Shown one piece after another: positions 23,455 through 33,938 of a stretch of DNA of 64,000 bases. Position 1 is the stretch's first letter; each line of letters opens with the position of its first letter. Under the pieces are notes generated by a model. That model saw only the letters and a list, made by a program, of their open reading frames with translations. It ran no database searches and had not been told where the DNA came from. A program made the translations under genes and the position numbers. Source of the DNA: Cryptomeria japonica (lineage: Eukaryota > Streptophyta > Pinopsida > Cupressales > Cupressaceae). The DNA lies in the NCBI RefSeq assembly GCF_030272615.1, contig NC_081408.1:611509673-611573672 (forward strand), read 5' to 3'.

Positions 23455-24661
23455 TGTAGTGTTAAAAAATTGCAACCCTTGCAATTTTTGATTGCATTTG
23501 GGTCTTCACATTAGTGAATGAATCCCTAAGCCTGATTGAAGACCTCAAACATCCTCATGAGGTCATAAACTTGCATTTTTCACCATTTAGAATTGCCTTT
23601 TTGTTGTTCCTTGTCCTAAATTAGGGTAGGATAGGGGCATGGCACCCTTGTCCCCCTAGAATAGGGATGTGGTGCCCTTGTCCTCTAGGGATGGAGGCAT
23701 GGAGCCCTTGTCCTGGACTTATTTTGGGCCTCATTTGGTCCCCCCTTGCATTGGGCTTGTCAATTGTTGAGTAGGAAATTTTTTCCTATGTTGGCCTAAG
23801 ATGAGAAATTACCTAAAAACCCCTAATTGGAAATTATATAACGAGCACTTCGCCTCCTATTTGCATAAGTGATCATAAGAAAAAAATAAGGTGGATCATA
23901 AGTGAAATCAAGTGCAGGCATTCAAGCATTCATTCAAGTATTGAGCATTTGGCGTCTCCTTTCAAGGCTAGGTGTTGCATTCCAGACAAGGATTCAACCA
24001 TTGAAGAGGAGGTTTTTATCAACATTCAAGACATCGTATTCCACATACCCATTCAAGTAAATTCATCTACAAAGGTATCAACATTTCAATTACATCCCCT
24101 TCTTGATGGGGTTTGACCTGAAGGAAAACCCCCATTCCTAATAACATTTCCCTCTCTTTTTTATGTGTAAGTTGCAAGTGCATGGCTGTAATTGCAGATT
24201 TAGACTTCATTTTCAGAGATGAAAAAACCCTTTTCGACATGCAAATTTTTTGAACGACCATGCATAACTTATGCACAGTCCCTACAACTTTTTCTCAGAT
24301 TTGTAGGGAAGGTTTTTATTGACATTCTACTACTAATTCTAGGTGCACAACTTTATCCTGCATCTCTATCTCTAGCTATAATCGTTTCTTTTTCATTTTT
24401 GCACTTAGTCTCAATTTTCTTAATTTAACTAGTCTACTATGAAAGTGGGTTAATTTACTTTCCTAATACTTTCCAAATTTATTGTAATTCACTTAGTATT
24501 CAATCCCTTACCATTGGGGATTGGATCTAGTGAATTCAACCCCTCTTTTGAATGTAATGTGTGAAAAATTGAAGGGAGTCCTTTGTGAAATTTTCATTCC
24601 TCTTTTGAGGGGAGTAAAGCTTTCCACTTGATCTCCCCTCATCATTTTTCACCATATTACA
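23455..24661 (+). repeat. TR-GAG1 3' LTR
   Basis: 1,207 bp, TGTAG...TTACA, matching 10150-11442 with scattered substitutions and an 83-bp shorter central part. The TATA box is near 23834, the minisatellite at 23630-23720 and the hairpin motif at 24256-24280. Confidence 0.88.
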
Positions 24662-25953
24662 ACACTATTTACAAAATCCTCTCCAAGGTTATGACAAATA
24701 GATTGAAACCTATTATGGACAACATCATTTCAGAAGAGAAAACAAGCTTTGCTCCCATGCTCTTGATCCTAGATGGTGTCATTGTGGCTCAAGAAGAAAT
24801 ATATACTCCGCATAACATAAATAGACTAGGTATGATAGTGAAATTGGATATTTTCAAAGAATATGATAATGTGGACTAACGTTTTCTATTTAATGTCTTG
24901 CAAGCATTTGGGTTCAGTTAGCAATGGATCGATTGTATCTTTGAATGCATAGAAACACCTAAGTTTTTTATTCTTGTGAATGGTAAGCCAGAAGGTTTCT
25001 TTTCCTCTTCAAAGGATATCCGACATGTAGATCCAATTTCTCCTTTTCTCTTCATAATAATGGCAAAAGCATTAGAAAGAGCCATCAATTCTAAACACTC
25101 TAGTAGACAACTAGAAGGAATCAAAATTACTGCTCCCTTTGTTGCTACACACCCGTAGTTTGCTGATAATAATCTCCTTCTAGGTGTAGCAAAGGTCAAG
25201 GAAGAAACCCAATTACAAGAGCTTCTAGATTCCTATGGGAATGGCAAAGAAAATTATGAAATCTACTTTTTCTCCACCTCAGTGTGTTTGGAAAATAGGA
25301 TCTTAAGAATCCTTAATTGCCAAAAAGGAAACCTACCTTGCATATACTTGGGAATTCCCATAGACAAGGGAGTGAGAAAGTCAAATCTGTGGGATCATTT
25401 GAAAATTAAAATGGATCAAAATGTCAATTCTTGGAAAGGGAAGTGGCTCTCCTAGGTGGGCAGATTGGTTATTCTTCAATTAGTCATTTCAACCCTCACA
25501 ATCTACCTGTTGTCTTGTCTAGTTGTCTCGAAAGGTGTGAATTCATTTATCTTAAATAAGACTAGGAACTTCTTTTGGCAGAACATTGAAGAAAAAAAAA
25601 ACTTTCTCTAATAGCTTGGGACAAAATTATCAAACCAATATCATTAGGAGGCTTAGGAGTACAAAATATTCAAATTCAAAATAAGGTTTTGGGAGAAAAG
25701 TTGGTTTGGAAAATTCTTAAAGATCCCAAAGCAAGATGGGTTAGGATGATGATCATAAATTATATAAAATTTGGGGAGTCTCAAAACCTCCTAAGATCTA
25801 TTACTCATCCAAAGGGATCCAGGATATGAAACTTTTTCCTCAAATGCATAAGTCTAATAGAAAACTTTATCTCCTGGGATGTTCATGACATATCTTCAAG
25901 CCTTTTTTAAGAAGACTCTCGGGGAGGTTACCCAAGCATTGACAATTTATTAT
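24662..25953 (+). pseudogene. LINE ORF2, 3' part: reverse transcriptase core and C-terminus
   Basis: Resumes the LINE reading across the insertion. Motifs in order: I-L-S-K-V-M-T-N-R-L-K (24680), V-K-L-D-I-F-K-E-Y-D (24845, usual catalytic D-x3-A-Y-D region), S-P-F-L-F-I-I-M-A-K-A-L (25040) and F-A-D-N (25160, where the family has the catalytic F-A-D-D). Then W-L-S-stop-V-G-R-L (25450) and the late block G-G-L-G-V-Q-N (25650). The changed FADD box and several stops make it inactive. The 3' remainder was lost to the LTR element at 25956. Confidence 0.85.
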
Positions 25954-25955
25954 TG

Positions 25956-27636
25956 TGTAGGGGAAAAAGTGAGACTAAGAAAACAAGTCCTAATCCCACT
26001 CTCATGTACACACTGTGGAATACGAAAGAGCTAAGGGAGATAACACACTTTGTATACTTCTTGTGATGAAGAGAGAGCCAAGGAATACCTCTTAGGCTTT
26101 CTATTCCTTTGCTACAAACGAGAGGAAGAAGTGATGCAAAAGTGTAGATTTTTATAATTTAACCTAGAATACAAGTATGCATAAACAACCCTAATTTGGA
26201 AATGTAGAACTGAGAGTAACTGATATATTGCTGCAAATTATAGATTAATAAACAAATTCAGATGTGCACCTATACCCAAAATATGATAAAAAATCTATGG
26301 GACCAAGGTGTTGTGCCACTATCTTGATTCTGCAAGCCTAAAGTTGTAACTGTCAAGCTGGGATATGAAGATTGAAACTTGTTTTCCAAGCAAAATTTGC
26401 CTGCTTCTGGGAGGACCAAGGTGCCACACCCTTATCTTGAGAAGAAGAAAGGTACCATACCCTTGTCCCTATGTTTTCTATTGATTTTTTTCCTCTGAAA
26501 TAGTCCCTGTGCACTCTATCGAACCCTAAACTTGCAACGACGCCGAGATCCCAACTCTACACCTGTAGCTAAAAATAGGGTTTTGGGTGGCTATATGGGG
26601 TTTTACCTTAGTCAAACCCATATCTTGGTGATTTCCACCTCAACAAATATCTAATTTGTATAGTAAAATAGTGTGTATGAGAACCTTGTGTGTGTGCAAG
26701 ATCCTAGGATGAGTAAACAATCTAGAGAAACCCTAAGATTAAACCCTAATTGCTTATAATTGATAAAGTAAATGCTCTAAATCAATGATACAAAGTGATC
26801 TAAAGCATGAATGTAAATCAAATTGATATAATGAAGCTCATACAAAGATATGGAAATAACATGAAATCATAACCAACCCCAAGGGAGAGGTACAAGCCAA
26901 TCTTCAGTCGATGATCTCCTATTGCTTTCCCATATCTTCAAAAGCCCCCAATTGATGAAAGAATGATTGATGAATGCTTGATAGGTGTTGTTGAATGTTT
27001 TTGAAGCCTCTAATTATCTACTCTATCACTACATAGAAGGCTCCTTATAATCGGTCCCAAAGGTTTTTCAGATTCCATTTCTTTAGACCTTCAAATGAAG
27101 AAAGAGAGCTCTTATGTATGAAACCCTAGATCTTAATTTCATCTTTTGGCCGACCTAGGATTTAAATTTCCTGCCAATATTTTGGGGTTAAGCATTATAA
27201 TATCATAGAATTGCACTTTGGAAATTTCAAGAAAAATGTCAGGGACCGTGTTGCACTTGCACAATGTTTGACCAAATTTTCACCAAATTTTCAGGGCTGT
27301 CAGATATGATGATATTAGAGTGGATCCTAATGTTACAATTGATTTTGAGATGTTTTGACATGCGGAATCGGGCCTTAAAAATCAAAATACGACATAATTA
27401 GGATTTATGATTAAATGATTAATTGGATGAATAAAAAAAAGGGGGGAACACTTAGGGTAAAGGGCCCAATTTTATGATGTGGGGAGTGATGAAATGTGAC
27501 TTTAGATTTAATTAAATTAATTAATTAGATTCTTAAAGGAATTGAAAATGTAAGATGCAAAAAAAAGTAAGGTGGTTTCTAAACCAAGTGTGGAATTGTA
27601 CCACCCTAGAAAGGTTGTACAATTTATGATGCTACA
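25956..27636 (-). repeat. Element F 3' LTR
   Basis: About 1.68 kb. On the minus strand it begins TGTAGCATCATAAATTGTAC, close to the LTR start at 60701 (TGTAGCATCGTAAAATTATG), and ends TTTTTCCCCTACA. It contains a degraded minisatellite (about 26310-26470) and a degraded dyad (about 27240-27270). The left edge could be 25954 instead. Confidence 0.65.
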
Positions 27637-28230
27637 TTTAGCCCCCACTTTAGCAATCATATCACACTACGTGCATATGAAAGCTAAAGTACAAAAAGGT
27701 AAACATTATTTTGAAAAAGGATATATCCATAAGTTGTCGACCAAAGCCCCCAACGATATCTGTAGTACACAATTAGGAACCACACCCTACAAAACCACAT
27801 GTTAGATCACAAAATCACGTAATGCTTACTAAGGAAGGTGATGAAATTTGTGCGTAGCTATATGCCCCCCTATTTTGGTTTGCTTATTAGTGAGGTGAAA
27901 TAGGGTATCATGTTTACCATGCCAAATTGTGATGTAGACTTTGATGAAATTATGTTCTCAATAAGGCTTTATTGTACTTCCAAGCACTTTATGGAATGAA
28001 TATGGAGAAAGAGATAGATTTCACGATTCCAATGCCACCGATGGTGCAAAATCGGAGCTCCCTAGCTCAAGTTATGATAGATTAAGTGAAAACAACAAAA
28101 TTAGAGTTTTTAACTTAAAATCATAAAATGAAAATAGTGCATACCTCATAAATATGAAACTGACACTCTTATTTGTCACATTTTGACTTTCGACACTATT
28201 CATTATAGAGGAGCCCATGCATCAGTCATC
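27637..28230. other. Element F polypurine tract and region between LTR and mobile-domain gene
   Basis: On the minus strand AAGTGGGGGCTAAA abuts the LTR at 27637-27650. The rest, up to the ATG at 28231 on the plus strand, has no frame I recognise and may contain the promoter of the antisense gene. Confidence 0.5.
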
Positions 28231-30349
28231 ATGCCTCGACGTCAACCTAAGAAACCCACATGGATGGAGATCCTATGGCAGACCATGTTGACCGGGAGAC
28301 CACTCGATGAGGTGAGTTGACCGACCATTGATTCATCATTTACTTTTTTGTTTGCATTGTTTTTCATCTTGATGATGTCAGCATCTGATCTTGCACATTT
28401 CCCCTTGTCCAGGCACCATGGTTTCCTATGGTGCCTTGGTCCCATAGGGGTGCCCTTGTCCTCCCAGGATGCTCTGGTCCCACTTGGGCACCCTGGTACT
28501 CCCAAGGAACCCTAGTCCCAAAGGGGTGCCCTAGTTCACTCAGGGCACCCTCGTCCTTGCCCGGAGTGACTAAGAGTTGCACGAGATTAGGCATCAAATG
28601 CAGAGAATAGATGATGATGATTGATGATTGATTACTGATGATTTGATTGTTTCACCTTACAAAATCTTCTGTATATCTGCGAGCACACTACCGGCCACAC
28701 CTTCTAGAGCCTTCAAAGTCTGATTTTGCAACTTTCACCAGATGATAGGGAGTTGTTGCATTCAATAGGGTTATGGTACATTATGACCATGCCTACCATG
28801 AAGTTCCATCCCATGATGTTGATGGCACTGATGGAGAGATGGGACATGGATACCTCCACCTTTCTTTTACCTGTGGGGGAGATGACGATCACACTCGAGG
28901 ATGTATATTGCATACTTCATCTTCCCATTATAGGAGAGACAATAAGATACCAAGAAAACCATACCACTACTAATTATAGGGGGGAGTAGGTCTACTGCAT
29001 TGGGAGAGAGATACCCAATGAGACAAGGGGCCACATCATGATTGGTTGGCTCCTACATACCACCGATGTGGTTCTATTAGTGAGATGGTTGATGATTCCT
29101 ACTATTGTATTATCCATGTGCCCTAATGGGTACAACACTCATACGCATGGAGGACTCGCATATGTAGTTAGAGCTATGGAGAGACATAGGATGGTATTAT
29201 CTTAGGGGTGGAGAATGTTAGCTTGCCTCTATCATGACCTAGGAGAGTATGTATTTGGACAAGGATGCAGCCTGATGATCTGCACACTAATACAGATCTG
29301 GATATTCAAGCACATTACATGCACTAGACCTACTGGAGTACCCATTCATTTAGTTCCAGAGTAGCCTAGGGTGTTCGCATATCCTCTCATCCATGAGTGG
29401 CACTTCTGAGACTTGCTGCATTGGAGAGTGACATTTGACAGATTGACAACAGAGATTATCAGATGGAGACCCTACCTTAGGATGTGCATGTGGATGAATA
29501 TACATAGGTAGTTATTTTGCCTGTAGAGGTCTACTAGTGGGATGATACAACAACATTGTAGTCCCATTCTACTTCAATCGAGTCCAGCAGCAGTTTGAGT
29601 TTCAAAAGTCTATCCCTACAGATGTTCCTATGTATATCCCGCACTCACATTTGACTTCAAGGTTGGGAACCATTTCAAGGCCTTTTGGTGATGAGATTTA
29701 TATCACAGATTCAAATGGGTCAGATTAGGATATCGCGATCGACTATAGAGATGATGTGGATGCATACCGACAGTATAACAAATGGTGGGGTAGGACATAC
29801 CCTAGAGCCATCTTTCTAGTAGACTTCCCTAAAGGTAACCCTAGACCATGGAGACATGCAAGTGATGAGGAGGATCTTGATACATCTGAGGACCTTTGCG
29901 ACGAGGACACAGATGATCATGATGATGATGGAGGAGAGAAGGAGATTGGTGGCGATGGAGATGATCCTGATGTAGGAGAGGGATATCACAATGGTGATGA
30001 TGAGGAGGATGGATAGGAGGAGGAGGGGCAGGATGAGGAGGATGAGGAGGATGAGGAGGCTAAGGAGGATGAGTTAGATGCAGTTCCTCATTAGTCTGAG
30101 GATGACACCATAGCCCTAGATGCACTGAGCATTCCATTGCAGCTGGAGAAGGACCCTATAAGGGGTCCTGATCCTAGTCCCCACCATCCCATGCCTACTA
30201 TGCAAAGACATTATGAGGGCATAGAGATTAATGGGTCCCAGTCATAGGAGGTCCCTTTCAAAGAACTTTATTGGTGAGAGGGACATCCAGGTAAAGTATT
30301 TTTATGATTATTTAATGTATGCATCTTAATTATTAGAATTGATGATATA
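28231..30349 (+). pseudogene. Plant mobile domain (PMD, MAIN-like) gene, two exons, broken
   Basis: Exon 1 28231-28311 (27 codons, M-P-R-R-Q-P-K-K-P) ends at a consensus donor GAG|GTGAGT. Exon 2 from 28708 follows CACCTTCTAG and joins in phase 0. Exon 2 holds the PMD signature: L-M-A-L-M-E-R-W-D, F-L-L-P-V-G-E-M-T-I-T-L-E-D-V and I-L-H-L-P-I-I-G-E (28790-28940). PMD proteins occur in transposons (MULEs, some Ty3 elements) and as host MAIN/MAIL proteins that keep transposons silent. TAG stops at about 28987 and 29204 plus later frame changes make this copy non-functional. The C-terminal part is strongly acidic (D/E runs, 29860-30060). It continues at 58024 beyond element G. Confidence 0.65.
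28380..28575 (+). repeat. LTR-like minisatellite inside the PMD gene intron
   Basis: About seven imperfect units of 24-30 bp around GGGTGCCCTnGTCCn, lying within the intron 28312-28707. The motif is the same kind as the GC-rich arrays inside the Ty3-type LTRs of this window, for example 60845-60945. Confidence 0.7.
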
Positions 30350-30354
30350 GAATG

Positions 30355-31514
30355 TGTAAAGTGGAAAAATTGAACGCTAGTGACTCCCCACCTAGGAGAG
30401 AGAATTTGAGTCACTAGGATTATTTTTCATTTGGGAGAACTTTACATTCAAAAGAGGGGCTTGAATCCACTAGATCCAAATCCAAGAGAGACAAGGATGT
30501 GAATTCCAAGTGGATTGCAAGGGTTGAAGCGTGATTTACCCTCTTTTGTAAATTGGAAAGTTGAGTTGTTGAGTATATGGAAAAGAGAGAAAATGAGTGA
30601 AATGGGGAGCTACTAGTTTAGGGTCATGTTGTAATTTTGGATCTAAGTTAATTCGACTGATACGAATCTTCCCTACAAGTTTGGAAAAAAGTTATCAGGA
30701 CCATGGAGAAAGTGTAAATGGTCCTCCGAAAAATCCATGAAACGAAAAGGATTTTTCCGCCTCTATAAATGGAGCTCAAATCTGAAAATAAAGGTGCCTA
30801 CCTACAACCTACAAACATAAAAGAAGGGGAGAAGGGTTGTGGATAGGTTTTTACCTCAGTCAAACCCCAGTTGAGGAATCAACCTTGAAAGAAAGTAATT
30901 GCAAATGCTAAAATGTAAATAATGGAAGTGTATGCCTTGTAGATCTGCAATTTGTTGATGATGATTGATTTGCTTCTTGAATGTAATAACAAGTGTTGCA
31001 TGAAATGGCATGGAAAATTAAAAAACCCTAACACACACATGCTTGCAAATGAATGTTATAAGGTTGCTCCAATGGATGAATGAAGAAGACAAGTTAAGAA
31101 AGAAGACTTGATGAATGCTTGATGATGATAATGAATACCTTCCACTTGAATTATTGTCTATTCCCTCATTCATGTATTTCATGTCCCTACAAATTAGAAA
31201 ACTAATTCCCTTTTATACATGCCTCAAAGAATTAATTCATCTCACCAAAGGCTGACATTGGAGAGTTTGAATCCCAAAGAGCAAAATAGGGTCAAGGGTC
31301 AGATAGACCTATTTTGGGGCCACACAAAGAGAGAGGACAAGGGCATGGTACCCCTATCCTAAGGATGACCAGGGTGCCACACCATGGTCCTACCCTTTAT
31401 TGGGGCTTGAAATAGGGTCTAAATAGGTTCTAAAGTGTGGAAATGAGGCCCAGTTGCATGGTGGAGGCATAGATTGGTCCCGATCAAGCATGGGAGATGA
31501 TATCGCCAAGGTAA
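30355..31514 (-). repeat. Element G 3' LTR, main part
   Basis: Matches 56794 to about 57966 of the 5' LTR. The last 52 bp of this LTR are at 38185-38236 beyond element B, giving about 1,212 bp in total. It contains the minisatellite (31335-31400) and the dyad GGACCAT...ATGGTCC (30698-30724). Confidence 0.85.
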
Positions 31515-32428
31515 TGTTGGTATTATACACTCAAATGAGAATGGTGGATGTTGTCATTCATGGCAAAAAGGTTCCATGGGTTCAACTTGCAATAAACTTC
31601 ACCTACCGACACCGACAGATACAACAAGGCTTATTCACATCGGCATCCAGTTTACATCGGCAGAAGATTATATCGACATTCCAGGCCGACTTGGAAATAT
31701 TATTGTTTATGTGAAATAAATTGTAATGTAAATAATAATTGTATCGCTGACATGTTGTATTGTAAAGACTAATATATTTATGAGCTCTTATAGGTCATTT
31801 GAAATGTATGAAAGTGATGATATGAGATAGGATAGAGATATGATAGAGAATAGTTGTATATTCATTTTGATGTGTTTATTTTGAGCGAATAAGAAGCAGA
31901 GCTGAGAGAAGACTATTCTATATAAGCATAATAAGTTGACACCATACCAGCTAGGGTTTTTGGCAGAGGCAAAACCAGTATCAGACAAAGCATAATAGCG
32001 AACTCATCCAACATTTTAATGCAAGTTGTAAGAGTTCATTTTTGTGTTTACATCAGTGTGATGTAATAGTCAATGTGACTTGATTTTTATTGTTGAGCAG
32101 TGAGATCAATGAAGTTGGTGTTCCTGCATGTGTAGGCCCCTTTTGTACTAATTAATATTTATTCATATGCCCAGTGAGTAAATATTTTGGGTTAAAAATC
32201 CCACCAAGGTTTTTCCCTTACCGGGTTTCATCGCTAAAATATTCTTGTTATGGTGTGCATTGATGTTGATTCCTTTGTTTCTCTTTAATGCATTATTATT
32301 TGTTTACTGGTATATTAATCTCAGTTATAGAATTGTAAATAAGTTTAAATCTTTCATCTACTGGTTAGACATTGATTCACCCTGTCCCCCCTTTTTCAGT
32401 GTCTTTGGGATTAAGAATTTATCTAATA
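31515..32428 (+). repeat. Element B 5' LTR
   Basis: 914 bp, TGTTGGTATTATACACTC...TTATCTAATA. It contains the shared block AGGTTTTTCCCTTACCGG near 32208-32225 and GATTCACCC near the 3' end, as in element A. Confidence 0.9.
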
Positions 32429-32430
32429 AT

Positions 32431-32442
32431 TGGTATCAAATC
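32431..32442 (+). other. Element B primer binding site
   Basis: TGGTATCAAATC, two bases after the LTR. It is complementary to initiator-Met tRNA (TGGTATCAGAGC) with two changes. Confidence 0.8.
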
Positions 32443-32460
32443 CTGGTCCTCTATTTGTAG

Positions 32461-33614
32461 AAGCCTACCAACTTGAGGAAATTTTGGAACCAGTACCGTT
32501 GGAAAGTTTGAGACAATAGTTGGCAGGGGCTCTTGAAGATTTTGATGCAAAAAAATTAAAGAATATCAAACTGGAAGAAGAACTCAGATCTGCTCGAGAA
32601 TTCATCAAAGCACTGCAAGAAAACTTGGTCATGGCACAAAGTAAGAGAAAATAATTGCATGAGTCACTGCAAAAACAAGATGATGAAGAAAAAGAAACTC
32701 TCAGAGATATTGCAGAGAAATTGAGACAAGAGAATAGTAACATGAAGAATGAGATGCAAGACTTAACCATGAGACTATGTAAGGATATTGAAGATAGAAA
32801 GAAGAATCGGGAAGATTTAGCCAGATGATTTAATGAAAGAGTAGATGAATCTATTAGGCTTAGGCATGAAAATGATATGCTTAAAATAGAGTTGATTCAG
32901 ATGCAACATGACAAAGAGGAACTTATGAACAAGTTAGCTCTATGGAAAGTGAGTTGGTCACTGCAAATGAATAGAAAGACAAATTCAAAAAGAGCTCAGA
33001 CAAGCTTGATGATATGCTGAAAAGTCAAAAACCTAATGGAGAAACAGTTGGACTTGGATTTTGAACATGGAGAAAGTTCTGGAATTGCAAATAATCATGA
33101 TCACAACAAACCGGTAAGGCAACCCAATGCTTATAAAGTCAATGGAAAATGTTTTAATTGCAACAAATTTGGTCATAGAGCAAATCAATGCAGATTTAGG
33201 AATAATCATAATACAAACTCATCTAGTGGTGAATGTTCCAAATGCAATAAATATGGTCATAACTCAAATAAGTGCATAATGAATGTAAAATGCTATGCTT
33301 GTGGTATATTTGGACATCTATCTAATCAATGCGGAACTCAAATCAGGCAAGGTTATGGAAAATCTATTCAAAGAAACAATGTAACTTGTTATGCATGCAA
33401 CAAGATTGGGTATATTGCAAGATTTTGCGGAAGCAAGAATGTACTAGTAAAAAATAGAGGATCTAATGACAAAGGAAAGGAAAAGGTGAATGAAATCAAG
33501 CGAGAATTCTCTAAACAATGGGTCAATAAGATAGATCAAAGAAATGATGAATCTAGCTTTGCACCGATAGAACAAAGCAATCCTACACCGATAGGAAATT
33601 ATTCATCTAACTAA
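32461..33614 (+). pseudogene. Element B gag: coiled coil plus four zinc knuckles
   Basis: The N-terminal 190 codons form a heptad-rich coiled coil (for example E-E-E-L-R-S-A-R-E-F, Q-E-N-S-N-M-K-N-E-M). The C-terminal part carries knuckles C-F-N-C-N-K-F-G-H, C-S-K-C-N-K-Y-G-H, C-Y-A-C-G-I-F-G-H and C-Y-A-C-N-K-I-G-Y (33152-33430); the last has Tyr in place of the zinc-binding His. A basic tail follows. The likely start codon is TTG where element D has ATG (about 32505), and stops at about 32517 and 32826 plus a frameshift near 32930 break the N-terminal half; 33036-33614 is open. Such proteins bind and package RNA. Confidence 0.8.
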
Positions 33615-33938
33615 AGAATAATTCTTATGGGTAAGGAAACTAATCAAAGATCATGCATTTTACCCTCAGATGATGGTAAGAAGTCATAATCATTCTTTAC
33701 CGACACATGTTGAGTTACAATAGAAATTCACTAAACCGACAAAGCATTTAATGTGGTTGTTAGTTAACCTTTTTGGCTATAAAGAATTGAAATTTCTCAT
33801 TTCGAATCACCAAGAATTCAAGTATTCAAAGAGCATAGAAGTAGAGCACTGACATTCAAGAAGTGAAGCAACAAAGATTTTCTAGGGCATCCAAGGTTTT
33901 CACTTGCATTCGATAGAAAAAGGTATTTATTTTGCATC
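33615..33938 (+). other. Element B inter-ORF spacer
   Basis: About 320 bp between gag stop and ORF2 start with no open frame. It may act as the leader of ORF2 if that is translated from its own transcript. Confidence 0.4.

Larger units (their letters stand above)
10150..24661 (+). mobile_element. Pol-less Ty3-type LTR retrotransposon (TR-GAG1), with a nested copia element
   Basis: Flanked by a perfect 5-bp target duplication, ACACT (10145-10149 and 24662-24666). Its parts are the 5' LTR 10150-11442, PBS 11446-11460, leader, gag, a protease-like region, a proline-rich tail, PPT 23441-23454 and 3' LTR 23455-24661. After removing the copia insertion (15222-21900 plus one CTCCT copy) the internal part is about 5.3 kb. 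It contains no integrase, reverse transcriptase or RNase H. It therefore fits the non-autonomous terminal-repeat-with-gag class and would depend on an autonomous relative. Confidence 0.85.
6480..25953 (+). mobile_element. L1-type LINE, interrupted by a nested LTR element and truncated by another
   Basis: ORF1 (from 6542) and ORF2 (from 8937) are those of a plant L1-clade non-LTR retrotransposon. The reverse transcriptase coding sequence stops at 10149 and resumes at 24662 after removing the inserted Ty3-type element and one copy of its ACACT target duplication. The 3' end is lost where another Ty3-type LTR begins at about 25956, so the LINE's poly(A) end and own target duplication are not visible. 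The 5' boundary (about 6480) is estimated from where ORF1-linked sequence starts. It is the oldest layer of the nest and carries many stops. Confidence 0.8.

Noticed and set aside
25956-27636. Solo LTR
   Set aside because: The right side shows a polypurine tract rather than a target duplication, so it is the 3' LTR of a longer element.
28364-28610. Gly/Pro-rich frames on both strands
   Set aside because: Products of reading a GC-rich minisatellite whose unit length leaves several frames open; not genes.
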